Source of the DNA: Anticarsia gemmatalis
Lineage: Eukaryota > Arthropoda > Insecta > Lepidoptera > Erebidae
DNA: 64,000 nt
Assembly (NCBI RefSeq): GCF_050436995.1
Contig: NC_134776.1
Coordinates: forward strand, 16,843,001-16,907,000
Reading direction: 5' to 3'
A program made the translations under genes and the position numbers. Below are positions 1 through 13,300 of the stretch, in pieces. Position 1 is the first letter of the stretch; each line of letters opens with the position of its first letter. The notes below the pieces were generated by a model. The model searched no databases, was not told the DNA's origin, and saw only the letters and a program-made list of their open reading frames with translations.

Positions 1-69
1 TGCCTTGCAATGGAATATTGTTATGTCCGTGTAAACATAATTTCAAAGCAATAATCGTATTTCGAGATT

Positions 70-437
70 TTATGCCAGTTGCTACCATGAGTGCAGTGCG
101 CGAGGGTGTTTTAATTATATCTGCTCTTCTAAGGCAAGAATTAGTTAAACGGAAAAAGAAGAAAACGTGTTGGGTTAAAAATGGATAGCTAGATGAAATG
201 ATTTGGGAGCATCTAACAGACATTAGGAGACATTCAAAAATATGTTTCGGCTTACGAAAACTCAACTCATATATTTAGTTCAAGAAATTGGACCATCTAT
301 ACAAAAAACTAACACAAATATGCGTCAAGCTATACCCGCTCGTACAAAATTGGAAATAACTTTAAAATATTTGGCTACAGGAGATTCATTTCAAACATTA
401 TCAGAAATATTTAGAGTACCATCAAAAGATCAAAAAT
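70..437 (+). pseudogene. PIF/Harbinger transposase N-terminal relic
   Basis: The 242-436 frame reads MFRLTKTQLIYLVQEIGP, RQAIPARTKLEITLKYLATG and FRVP, which resembles the N-terminal helical region of HARBI1-type transposases (FRM..L, R.aI.p...L.itLRyLATG). Upstream, 118-230 continues the similarity (RQELVKRKKKK, LDEMIW) but with a stop. The copy ends before any DDE residues. A nested remnant with no known role. Confidence 0.6.
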
Positions 438-439
438 AA

Positions 440-1197
440 AGAAAAAAAAAAGATTACCTAAGTATATATTCAAAATCAGTCTTGCTTTAATAAGGTAGAT
501 TACAAAACAAATAAATGCCAATTAGCTTATAATAAATCAACTTAATATAGAGATATTTGGAAAAAAATAATTATTGTGCATTGGTTGAATCATTTGGAAA
601 ATCATCTTGCATGCTTGAATTCCACCTCTGTGTGTCGCTATCAGTTCTCGAAAATGGAGAATCGGGCATCGGAGTTCACATCGGAGTTCATCGGATCACT
701 AAACTCGAATGACAAATCTCGCACTAAAAACGATTCAAACTGATTTGTACGATACTCGTATCAACTTGAAAATATGTCACACGAGATCGTGTTAATACAA
801 GTTAAGATTCTCGTAAGCAACAATCTGCTTACTATACCTTCGTTGTGTAAACAGACATAGGCAATTATCGCCTAGCGATAAGTCATAAGCGAATCTCGTA
901 TGACATAATCGTAGGCGAGATTTTAATTCTTGCCTGTATGTAAACATTTTGATACGATTGTGTTATGGTGATTATTGCTTGTGATAGTAGCGTATAGTTT
1001 CTCGCTCGGAACCGTACGAGAAACTCTCCCCGTCTAAATGGGCCTTTAGTCTTATTGTGCTTGCCCACTTCTCGGTTTCAAATGCCATGAACAACATATA
1101 ACAAATGACAATATTAGTAGCAAAAAACTTAACAATTAAATAAGATCCTAAGTTAAGTTCTTAATAATTTAAAGTTAATAAACTGAACATTTTGTAG
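440..1197. other. Intron sequence, nothing recognised
   Basis: AT-rich intron DNA upstream of the first dynein exon. Short ORFs on both strands lack conserved motifs. A few local repeats of the words tctcgta and gcgagatt occur at 775-930, but no clear element boundaries were seen. Confidence 0.4.
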
Positions 1198-1370
1198 TGT
1201 CGCCTGAACATACGTTCTGCTAACGACTTCGAGTGGCTGAAGCAATGTCGGTTCTACTTCAAGGAAGACGCGGATAAAACTTGGATATCGGTCACTGACG
1301 TCACATTTACTTATCAAAATGAATACTTAGGTTGCACAGAACGGCTGGTCATCACCCCATTAACTGACAG
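1198..1370 (+). CDS. DNAH5/DNAH8-like: Dynein exon 1 of window: entry to AAA1
   Basis: Encodes the end of the linker and the first strand of AAA1, with the conserved blocks QCRFYF, YQNEYLG and RLVITPLTDR. Acceptor tttgtag ends at 1197 and donor gtaaat starts at 1371. The exon ends two bases into the Arg codon completed by the next exon. Upstream exons are outside the window. Confidence 0.93.
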
Positions 1371-4300
1371 GTAAATTAAATATTCACAAACAACACCTTG
1401 CAAAGTGACTGCCTCCATGGAGCCGTGGTTTAGGTCGCCACGCCGCTACCATTGCGTCGGGAGGTCGTGGGTTCGATTCCCACAGGGAACAAATATTTGT
1501 GCCATCCACGAATAATTGCTTCGCCTCTGGTTGTGCTTTGTGTCCGTTGTTTGTAAGTTTGTAAAAGCCCCTTGATGCAAGAGCAATTCTTAGTGCGGGA
1601 GTTGTATTTTCTAAAGAAAAGAGAATATTATGTAGCTAAATCTCAGTTTTACCGAAAAGCGTAAAATAAGTGGTAATATTTCGTCGTTAATTGACTCTAT
1701 TGTTGCTTATCATCTTCTTGCTCTCCTTCTCTACATAATTCCGCCAAAACTTACACTTTTTCCTGTCAGCTACGAGGTTAAAAAGGTTTATGAAGAGTTT
1801 TATATCCACTTTATATTAGTATGTGAAGAGATTTTAATCGCGAGATAACTCTAAGTCTCGTTTTCAGATGTTATATAACACTTGCCCAAGCTTTGGCCAT
1901 GAGTATGGGTGGCGCCCCTTGCGGCCCTGCTGGTACTGGCAAGACGGAGACAGTCAAAGACATGGGCAAGACTCTCGCGAAGTACGTCGTGGTATTCAAT
2001 TGTTCCGACCAAATGGACTATCGGTTCGTAATATGCCTAAATTTTATATTTAGCTTAGAGTTTAATCTTAGATGAATAGTTATGTTGCTCGTGAACTTAT
2101 TTAATCAACCCAATAAGTGATTATGTAATTGTGCCTAATACGTATTGCCAAAGCTGTACCTGTCGAGGACCTCAAGCGACGCAAATATAAAAGTCTAGTT
2201 GGTTACTATATGACTAGGCCCGAGCGCCTAACATACTTAGTACAGAAACTAAGCAATACAACGTAGCAACGTTAAAATTAAATAACACCATTATAATATA
2301 CTAGATTTGAGGAGTTCAGCAGTTTTTTGTTTCGTAAAAACACTAATCATCTTGCGCTTATTTGGAGTGCATAAAAGACAACGTGCACAACACGTTTTCC
2401 ACTAATCTATTGAAAAATGCCCCCCCGTTCCAGCGTGAACGAAACCAGTAGGTACAGCGGTTTCGAACTACTAGGAGATTATAAAATGAGAGAAGCCTCT
2501 GTGACGTAGAGTTAGTCGATAAACAACCGTATCCGTCTAGGTATTTCAGAAACAGTTATAAGGGAGATATAACTCAGTGGTAGAGTACTCGACTGCAGAT
2601 CGAGAGGTCCCCGGTTCAAACCCGGGTATCCCCTGTTTGACTGCAAAAAATACCTTTTTGTGATGTTTTAAAAGTTTTAAAATTATTTTTACCCGACTTC
2701 GGTACTGTAAAAGTGCATTTTTAAGTTGACAACTATTTATGAGACATATTGTAGATTTTTATCTTATTGTACAACATATATCAAAACATACTACAACTAC
2801 TTATGTACCTAATTCAATTTTGAAATAGTTATTATGTTATATTTAAATTGATATTATTAACTAAACTATGATTAACTAACAAAAACTAGTTGTATTTTTA
2901 TTATTGTATTTATTTAATATTGTAGTTGTATTTTTATTATTAACATTGCAGAGGTCTCGGTCGTATTTACAAGGGTCTAGCGCAATCTGGTTCTTGGGGA
3001 TGCTTTGATGAGTTCAACCGTATAGAGTTGCCGGTGTTGTCGGTAGCCGCACAGCAGGTCGCCGTGGTGTTGGCAGCTAAGAAGGAGAAGAAAAAGACCT
3101 TTCTATTTACCGACGGTGACATGTCAGAAATGTGCCCTGAGTTCGGTATTTTCATCACTATGGTGAGTTTTGCAAATAATTTTATTTTTAATCAAGCCAA
3201 GGTTTTATAGAACGTTAAGAAGGAGTTCTTGTATTTATATAGTTACGCTAAAACATGTTAGGTTTGCGTTCTTATATAACAATTAACTAACAAAACTAAT
3301 TTTCAAAATTATTAATTATTCAATTAAGTGGTACATGACTTAAGCTGTAATGAATCCCATTACTTCAAATACATGATTGTAATAGTTACGATTGTTAAAA
3401 TTGATTTAAGATCGCACGCTCATTTAGAGCAGCCAAACTAAAACATTTCGAAAACACTCCTTAAGTTATGGTTATGTAACCATAGACTACAGAACTTCAG
3501 TCCTGAAATATAAATAGTAAATAAGGTTTGTCTTTTCTTTGTTGTAGAATCCCGGGTACGCAGGTCGTAAGGAGTTGCCCGAAAACTTGAAAGTCCAATT
3601 TCGGACAGTAGCCATGATGGTGCCAGACAGACAGATCATTATAAGAGTCAAACTTGCTTCCTGTGGCTTTTTAGAAAATATTACTTTAGCCAGGAAGTTC
3701 TACACGCTATACAAACTTTGTGAAGAGCAGTTGACTAAACAGGTGGGTAATATTGATTTTTGCTAAAAACTTTGGCATTTTTTCACTTCTGCTTACACTT
3801 TCGTCGACAACAAGCTGATATTAAAAAAGACAACTACTTATATTGATAATTCTTGTGTAAGAAATTAAAAAAACATACGGGACAGTTAAGTTAATCTGCA
3901 TATTTGTAGATGCTTACACCTTTCTGATATGATATATTAAAAACATAAACATGTGTTTTAATAAATTTGGAAAAATAGTTGAGTATTTACAAAAAAAGTG
4001 TTGGTAACACCCCTGACGGGACTCGAACCCGTAATCCTCGACTTAGGAGGCCGATGCCTTATCCATTAGGCCACAGGGGCTCCATTTATCAAGCTGGAAA
4101 TTTTTGTTAGCTTTCAGGAATACTCGTAAATATTTGTTATTATCCTGACAGTCAGAGCTTATTAAAGTTTAGTAAAGCTTTAGCTTATTATAGTTATTTA
4201 GGAAATTAGTAGTAAAGTTGATTTTGATAGAAAGAAATTGGCTATGTGTGATTTATTTAGACGCAAACAGAGTAAAATTCTGATGAAACAGAGATATTGA

Positions 4301-7300
4301 TGTTTGCCGATTAATTCAGACAGTTAGCGATTAAGGATGGTTAGATTCGGGCCCACGCCATGGGTAATGCTCCGCCATGTTTTCGCAAACGCGCAGTATT
4401 GATCTATTCTGACGAAGCGAATAGTCTGCAACGATGCATAAGTATTGATTATACTCTTAAAATAAGGATTTGTTGTGGTTTCCTTATAAGCTATATCACT
4501 TTGGTAACACTTTATAAATATTTTATTTTTATATTGTATTTTAGGTAGGGACTACATCTTTTGTGATAATAATTTAGAAAAATATTAAACATTAATTTTG
4601 TAAGAGCGATTCGAATGAATTAAATTAAAAAATATTTATAGGGCATGCTTTTCGTCAAAAGATCATAGATCTACAAGATTGGTCTGAAATATTTTACTTG
4701 TAAAGTGTATAAAAAAAGATAGAACAAAAAAGTTTTTTTTTTAATACAAATCTGACTTTTTTGCTTATAACTTCTATAATTTCAAGTTTAGGGCAAAAAG
4801 CTATAGAAACATATTTGTAGCCAAAACAATTTGCTGCAAATTATGATCTTACAATTTTTTTTGTAAGACGCATAGTTTTCGAGGTATCGCGAAAAAAGTG
4901 TTTTCGCCCCTGTTTCCAAAATGGCGGCCAGGGGATAAGAGTGGCGATCCCTCAAACTTGAGGTTAGGTTTAAATTGACACGTCATGTCCCAAAAATAAA
5001 ATTGCGTCATCGAAAAAAATTATGCAATCTCTCGTACCATATTTTCTGCAAATAAATAATATTTGGATTTCAATCATGAATATAAGTGTGTGATGATAAA
5101 TAAATAAATATTACATAACTTAACTTAAATATACTTCATTCGTTTAGATTTCATTGTTTCAATTTAGCTCCACGTTGACCAAACCAAATAAACTGCACTA
5201 ATATTTACAGAATATTTCACAACCATATAGATCACTGAATTGAATAAAAAAGTAAGCGTAGAACTAGTTATATGTAAATTACAATAATTTAACTGGCAAT
5301 GATTTTTAGGTTCATTATGACTTTGGTCTCCGTAACATTTTATCTGTTCTTCGTACACTGGGTGCTGTAAAACGTGTCAACTCGAAAGATAACGAAAGTA
5401 CAATCGTAATGAGAGTTTTAAGAGACATGAATCTTTCAAAACTGATTGATGAAGATGAACCGCTGTTCATATCACTCGTAGCTGATCTTTTCCCAAACCA
5501 GGCATTGGAAAAGACCACATATACTGATTTGGAGGAGGCAATTAAGACCGAAGTTGATAAAATTGGGCTGATTAGCCATCCACCATGGTTGCTCAAGATT
5601 ATTCAGGTACATATCTTTAATCGCATATAATATTGTTAAAGTTTGTATCCCTGTAACTTATTGTTAATTGATGGTTCAGTTGTACGAAACACAACGAGTT
5701 CGCCACGGTATTATGACCCTGGGACCGCCAGGCGCTGGAAAGACAGCCTGCATTCATACACTTATGAACGCACTTACGGAAACCGAGAACCCTCATAGGT
5801 CAGTTTTATTAAAGTTATATTATTATTACCCATTAGACCAACCTATTAGTAGGAGTGATAAGAAGTCAAGGCAACATTTAAAATTTTCAGGGAAATGAGA
5901 ATGAATCCTAAAGCTATAACAGCGGCTCAGATGTTTGGGCGGCTGGACGTTGCTACAAACGACTGGACTGACGGTATATTCTCAGCTTTGTGGCGCAAGA
6001 CTCTAAAGATTAAGACTGGAGAACATATTTGGTTAGTCTTAGATGGTCCGGTTGACAGTATATGGATAGAAAACTTGAACTCCGTACTCGATGACAATAA
6101 GACATTGACACTAGCCAATGGTGATCGTTTGACAATGTCACCTACATCGAAGATTATATTCGAACCGGAGAATATTGATAACGCGTCTCCAGCTACTGTG
6201 TCCCGTAATGGTATGGTGTACATGAGCTCCTCAGGATTAGATTGGGACCCAGGTATAGCAATTTTCTATTGAGCTTCTTCTCTATAAATTTTACTTCATA
6301 TTTTGAATACATTTTGTTATTATTCTGTTCCAGTTCTGCGAGCTTGGCTTAAAACCCGGTCTCCGCGTGAAATAGAAGTATTCACTCCATTATTTGAGCA
6401 AACTTTTCCTATCATTTATACCTGGTGCACTCAGAATCTTACTTTCAGTATGCGAGTGTTACAAAGTAATATTATATTTCAAATGCTCAATCTTTTAGAA
6501 GGACTAGTACCTCCCCAAGTTGTGGAAACTGAAGACCCATCAGCTAGCAAGTCCGTCAATGGTGATATTGATGATGAAGAAGAAAAAGAAAAGGGAGAGG
6601 AAATAATACTTTTTACTCATGAACACTTGCATAAGATTTATGTGTTTAGCCTTATTTGGGGCTTCGGATCTCTCTTAGAAACTGGAGATAGAAAACGATT
6701 CGATGCATATATGAAGAAAACTTTCACAGAAATTTTGGATTTTCCTAAGCACCCGAACAACAAACCCTGTATATTTTTTGACTTTTACGTCAAACACCCA
6801 GGGAAATGGGAACTCTGGGACGATCTCATGATGCACTATCAATACCCTGACACAGCTACACCAGACTATTCAAGTATATTAGTACCTATCGTAGACAACG
6901 TAAGAATCAATTATTTAATTCACTGTATTGCAAAACAAGGTAAGGCAGTGTTGCTGCTTGGTGAACAGGGATCAGCAAAGACAGTGATGATGAAGGCCTA
7001 TATGAAAAATGCTAATCCAGAGCAATTTATAGGTCGTTCATTTAACTTTTCTTCGGCAACTAGCCCGTATCAATTTCAAAAGACAATCGAAAGCTACGTC
7101 GAAAAACGTAGTGGCATGACATTTGGACCTCCTGGTGGAAAGAAAATGCTTGTCTTCATTGATGATATAAATCTACCACAAATTAACGAGTGGGGTGATC
7201 AAATCACTAACGAAATAGTACGCCAGACCATGAGCATGGGAGGATTTTACAGTCTAGAAAAGCCTGGCGACTTCACAACAGTGGTTGACATTCTGTTTTT

Positions 7301-10300
7301 AGCTGCTATGGGGCAACCAGGTAAGTGATATATTGCTTACAAAAAAAAAAACGTTTGTAATTTAGTAAAGCAGCCGTAATCATTATTTATAATGCTTTTT
7401 AGTATAACTGATTCAACTGATTCAAATTTCATATTTATTTTATAGGTGGTGGTAGGAATGATATCCCTGCACGCTTGAAACGGCGATTCTCCATTTTCAA
7501 TTGTCCTTTACCCAACAACGACTCTATCGACAAAATCTTTAAAGTGATTGGAGAGGGCCACTACAATGCCAAGCGAGGATTTGCATCTGATGTTAGATCC
7601 CTTATAAAAAAAATGATACCACTTACAAGAGAACTGTGGTCGAGGACAAGGGCGAATTTGTTGCCGACACCGGCAAAGTTCCACTATGTTTTTTCTTTGA
7701 GAGATCTTTCAAGACTTTGGCAAGGAATGGTAGGGACATTACCTACTGTCATAGAGTCAGAGAAGTGTATGATGCTCTTATGGAAACATGAATGCTCGAG
7801 GGTATTTTCCGATAGATTTACTCATCAAGCTGACAAGGATTGGTTCAACAAAGCACTATTCGATATAGCTGAGGAGATACTGGGAGTGGAGTATAGAAAG
7901 ATGATGGACAAGGAACCGGTCTTCGTTGATTTTATGAGGTAAGTTATTTTCTGGTCATTATATTATCTCCGTAGGGTTTAGTACCTATTGTTTAAATGTA
8001 TTACGGGATCCTGTTTTCATTTTTATGATCTACGCAAAGGATTGTATGTAGTAAATAGGTAAAAATATTATTCTATGATAAGAACCTGCTTTTGATACAC
8101 GTTACCATTTTAAAACATAAAATAGCTCTATCTATTGAACTTAGAATAAATTACTCAAGCGTTTGTACTCCGTACGATGTTGTGAGCTATAAGTCACTAT
8201 GGGGTTGAATAGATGGCGCTTAAAAGGAACTCCTGTATGGACATGTGTTCCTGGTGCGTTCCCTCTAAATTCGAGCACGTGGTATGGCATCGTCATACAT
8301 CTATAAATATCCAGTATGTGTTAGTTTCAATATGTAGTAGACAAAGGACAAAAGTCAGCCACCAACAGTTCTTATTTAACTTTTACGTTTTTGATGGAAT
8401 ATTAAGTAGGTATCATTTTTTACGGTCTTGTCTTGATCTTTTTTTGGTTTTTCATTGACGTTTTATTTTGCGCTGCAAAGAATATATTTGTTAAAGAAAT
8501 GAGACGTTGTAGTTACTGTTTTTCTTCCATGAACAAATAGGTGAATATTGATCCACATTAGGGTATATTTTTTTGAATTATGGTTCTTCTCATTCCGTCA
8601 TGTCCTTTGTATTTACTTGTAGTCGCCCAGTGGTCGACCACTTATACATTCATCTAAATTCATACAACATGAATTGAATGCAGTTCGGTCGCCTAAAGTC
8701 ACTTCAGATTCAAAATGTTTCGCATTGCAAAACCTGCACTCCAAATCCATTAATCATAACTTAAAAACACATTTGGAATGACATTTACTAAAATGTATCT
8801 CGCAAAATCATATTACTATCGAATACTACTGATGGGAAAAAAAAACAGAAAAAGGTCCTACTGATGGGGAACCGTCTGAATTTTTTTAGACACCCTTTCG
8901 CAAAACATATTTTGTAATACTTTATTTGATGAAAAATATATTTCATCTATAACCAGCTCGGTGAAGGTTGTTGTATAGCAGGATCTGACTAGATAACTTA
9001 TTATTTGAAAAGTCTGAGTTGAATATAACGCCATCTATTAAACATTAACGGCAGTACTTAACCACCCCCGTGCAGTCGCGTTGTTGCGGGTCAGTAGTCG
9101 CCTGGAACTTGAGTAGATAGCGCTGAAAAGAACTCCAATATATTTATGAGAGCCTGGTATGTTGGCTCGGAATTTGTATGGAGCACCGTCAGAAATGGCA
9201 AAAGCGGAATTTCGCATATGTATACAAATATCAGTATCTATATGTTGAATCACGTGACTTTCAGGGCAATCTGAAATCTTCGAAAATTACACCAGGGCAG
9301 CATAAACCTGCAGGAGTTCTCTGTTAGCGCCATCTCTTCAGCTACATGGTTACCAATAAGCCCAGTAGCCTTAGCAACTTACACGAAGCCAGGTGGTGCC
9401 GGTAGTAGCTCAGAGATGGTGGTAGTTTTAAGTGTCAATACAATTTATTTAATGTTATTTTGCAATTAATAATAATATAAGAAATAGTTTTATGGACGAC
9501 AATTACCGTCTTTATTTAAAATAATAAATCGTTGGGCTTCGTGTATAAACATTTTTGTATCCACAAGAGAATAAGTGCTTGTTCACGTTGGAACTAGCGG
9601 GCGCGGTGGCGGTCGCGAGCGCGGGGACGTGGCGATTTGTGTTCACGTTGGCCGCCAGGCGGGCGTTTGGCTCAAACTGGTTCAAACTGGTTAATCTTAC
9701 TTGACAGCGCGAGTGAATCGCGCCCGCCACCGCTAGTTCGACGTGAACACACACGAACATCTTCAAGCGTTTGATATTGGCGCGAGCGCGCCACGCGGGC
9801 CGCGCGCGACGCCACTAGCTCGCCCGCGACTTAGACCGCGCGAACGGTTTGTACGTGAACACTTCGGTACATCGCCATATGTTTGATATTTCGCGACCGC
9901 GCCCGCCACCGCGCCCGCGAGTCAACGTGAATGAGCACTATGTATTATCGTCTGCAATAGTCACGGAGTGAGGGCGCGCTGAGCGTATTTTTCCCTAGCG
10001 CCATTCTTGTAATTTTGAACGAAGATAATAAAACGCTTATTAAAGTAATACATAAAAGTAAAGAGAGGTTTAGTATTATAAATGTAGGCTAGTAGCAATG
10101 TTTCAAAGTGGGGAAGAGTGCGGCAATATAGTGAAAGGCATTATTCATGTTATAATAATACCTGACACACATTTAATTTTGATTTGGATACTGCCTTCTC
10201 TAACCATACCTGTCTATGCAATAGCGTTTTTTTTGTATGAGTTTTAACGCTATTAAATAGATGAACTGCCGCTAAATGTACATCAGAAACCGAGGGTAAG

Positions 10301-13300
10301 TCACCTAAATTATTGTGCGAGCAGAGAAATTGCGTTCTTATTTGTAACCGTTAACCCAAAGCTCTACGACGTGGCCGTAGCGCCCGTACCGCCCGTAGCA
10401 CTGTCTACGAAGAACGAGTTCTTTCGTAATTGACATGAAAGTTACATTACAGCCTAATGGAGTAAACACTATAGGATTCGTTTAGACGTGATGAATATTG
10501 GTAAAAGACGGATAATTTAACCTATTATAGCCACTGTTGCCACAATTCGAACTGCTTAGAAGAATTTTTGAGATTAATTATCTGGTGATTTATATCAATC
10601 GAGAAAGAAGTTGACTCGTTTTATTTGAGCCATGTAATTCAAACCATGTTTATTTGTGAGTCATAGGTTGATCATTTAAGTGATCTTACAATAAGGTTAG
10701 TTTGCCATTTCTTTAAGGTTTTTGTCTATTTGTACCTGCTGTGGAACATCCACGTGTACGGGTCGGATTTGAATGGAAATTACTTTGTTGTATACGTATG
10801 TATTTATTAAACCTAGGCAATGCATCGGATATGGTGTGTTGCCATCTGAAAGTATTCCTTCGGCCACGTACGAAACCGGAAGTTCGTAACTGGTTTTAAT
10901 GGAATAATAAAGTCTCTCTCTACGATACCAGTTACGAAGGATTAGGTTTGTCCCCAATACGATACTTGGTTACGTAGTTACGAATAAAACATAATTTTCT
11001 TTTTACGATACCAGTTACGTAAGAATAGGAATAAACCTATTCCTGCGTAACTGGTGGCGTACAAAGAAAAAGTAACTGTTTCTTGATATACAGCCTGGAG
11101 ACAGATGACTGACAGACAAAATCCAGACCAAATATATCAAATAATTCCCCTATATTTTCATTGCAACGCTGGTAATTAGAACAAAAGATAAAATAAATAC
11201 ACATATTAACGAAAAAAAATTTAAAGTCCCATCCTTACCAATCTTAATGTTTGATGTTTTTCTAAATTAAATCTTATAAGAGAACGGAGTCATAATCTCG
11301 ATACAACGACCAATAGATATGTAGTTTTCATTTAGTTGAGAAATTGTGTATTTAATTTCATTATTAATTTCCATATATCTTTTCGACATTTTGGTATTAT
11401 TTTTGTACATGTCTGCTATTTTGATTTTTTTGCTTAATATATCTAATAAATGGGCCACAGTCGGGTTATTTTTTCCTATAAATCGATTCAACCTACTATG
11501 CCAGCCTTAGAGGTTATTTGTTGTTCGAATCCTTTCAAAACAACAGCAGATCTTTTGAAAATTCGCTCTTTTAGTCCACTATATTGATTCAATTTGGATA
11601 TTTCTTTGCTTTGTGGACTCTTATTCATTACGTACTTTAGACCACTGGCCAAGTATTGTTTGGGCAATCGTACAAGGCCTACACACCTTGCCACGTGTCT
11701 ATTTTTCACTGCAGTTGAAATTTTTAAATGTTTGGCTTTTGGGAATAAACAGCGATTCAAATGTTAAAAACATCCCTTTATATGGAATTTTCGATGCACT
11801 TTTCATTTTGATGATGATTTTTTTCATCTGCCAATCAGGGAATACAGCTTTTATTAACCTTAAAACAATTTCATAGATGTTTTGTCTTTAATCTGGGAGT
11901 AAACAATAAATCAGAGGTATAATTGTTTGCGTATTTCCGTCATAGCCATGAATCGTGTACGCTGTTGCTTGAATGCTAGGGGATAGATAGGGGACGATTT
12001 GAATGTGCCATCTCCTATATAGTATATGCTCAAATTCTTGTATAATTGCTCTGACATTTTTATTACAAATTAGAAAAATTTGTTTGCCTTCAAGCTCATA
12101 CTCTGCTAATTTAAAATTGTGATATTCAAACGAACTCTGCATTTTAATGAGCCCCTGGTATTTCATATCGGAGCGATTCTAACTTCACTGTGCTGGCCGC
12201 CTCTAACTTAACCAAATTTAACACTGGTAGTTTTTATCACAAAAATGTAAGAAAGTTTAACTGACATTAAAAAACAACCATTAGATGTAAATAATATTTT
12301 ATCAGAATTAGTTTCTTTATTCTATACGCGCATAACTTTACAACAACTAAACTAAATTGGAAATTTATTTTTTAATATGTTTGTAACTGTTAGGACAAGG
12401 TTTGTATGGGATCAAAATTCTCTCACAAATGGAAACAACATTATAAAATTGTGATATATCCGGACGAAGTAGGGCCAGTTCGCTAGTAATAACTATAAAA
12501 ATGTTCTGATTAATACAAACCACTTTGCAGAAAGCAAGCACATTACTTTAGTCAAACCAATACCTTTTGGTAGTTTTTTCTTTTTTTAACAATGCTATAT
12601 TTAATATTCTTTTAAAACCTTAAAAAAAGTAATCTCTGTACATGTTAAACCAAAATAACTCAATTCTATCAAATTTAGTGTAATATTGCAAATACAATCT
12701 AAAAATATATTTATAAAAAACTCAAAAAGGCGGCTAAGTCGGATAATGAAGTGAGGGCACTCGGATTCGAACCGAGGTCTTCCGACTCGTGGTCGGATGC
12801 TCTACCGCTGAGCTACGCCCCCGCTACGAGAGCCATGCGAAATAATGAAACCCTTTACGCGGCAGACAGTGATCGTTTTTGATAGGATTAATTAAAAAAT
12901 ATAATCTCTGATTGTTATCCGAGATGTAAAATTAAAACCGTGTAATAGTTTAAAATGAATAATTTTATTTAAAAAAAAATGCATGTCTGCTTTTTACTTC
13001 GTCGTCTCGTTTAGCATTTAATATTTAAAAAAATTGTCTAGTAATATAATCAGAAATCAATACATCGTATTTTAGAACCATGTTACTAAACTAAACAAGA
13101 AAAGTCTGCATTGCATTAGCCAAGAGTTTAACCTTCATCTAGCCAAGATTGGAAAATCATTAGCCGAAATTTTGTAGGAAATTAAATTTCTTTTACATTT
13201 CTGGCACCTATTGTTATTTGTTTTATAGTTTCAGTAAACTTGTAAAAATATAGTAAAAAGAAATCAATTAATAATATATGTATAGTTATATTTAGAGTGC

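Noticed and set aside
2967..3158. Antisense ORF over dynein exon 3, and similar shadows over other exons (5315-5596, 5927-6223, 40693-41049)
   Set aside because: Complementary shadows of conserved dynein coding sequence.
5895..6272. ATG at 5895 as a gene start
   Set aside because: Internal Met of exon 7; the splice acceptor at 5889-5890 and conserved residues upstream set the true boundary.
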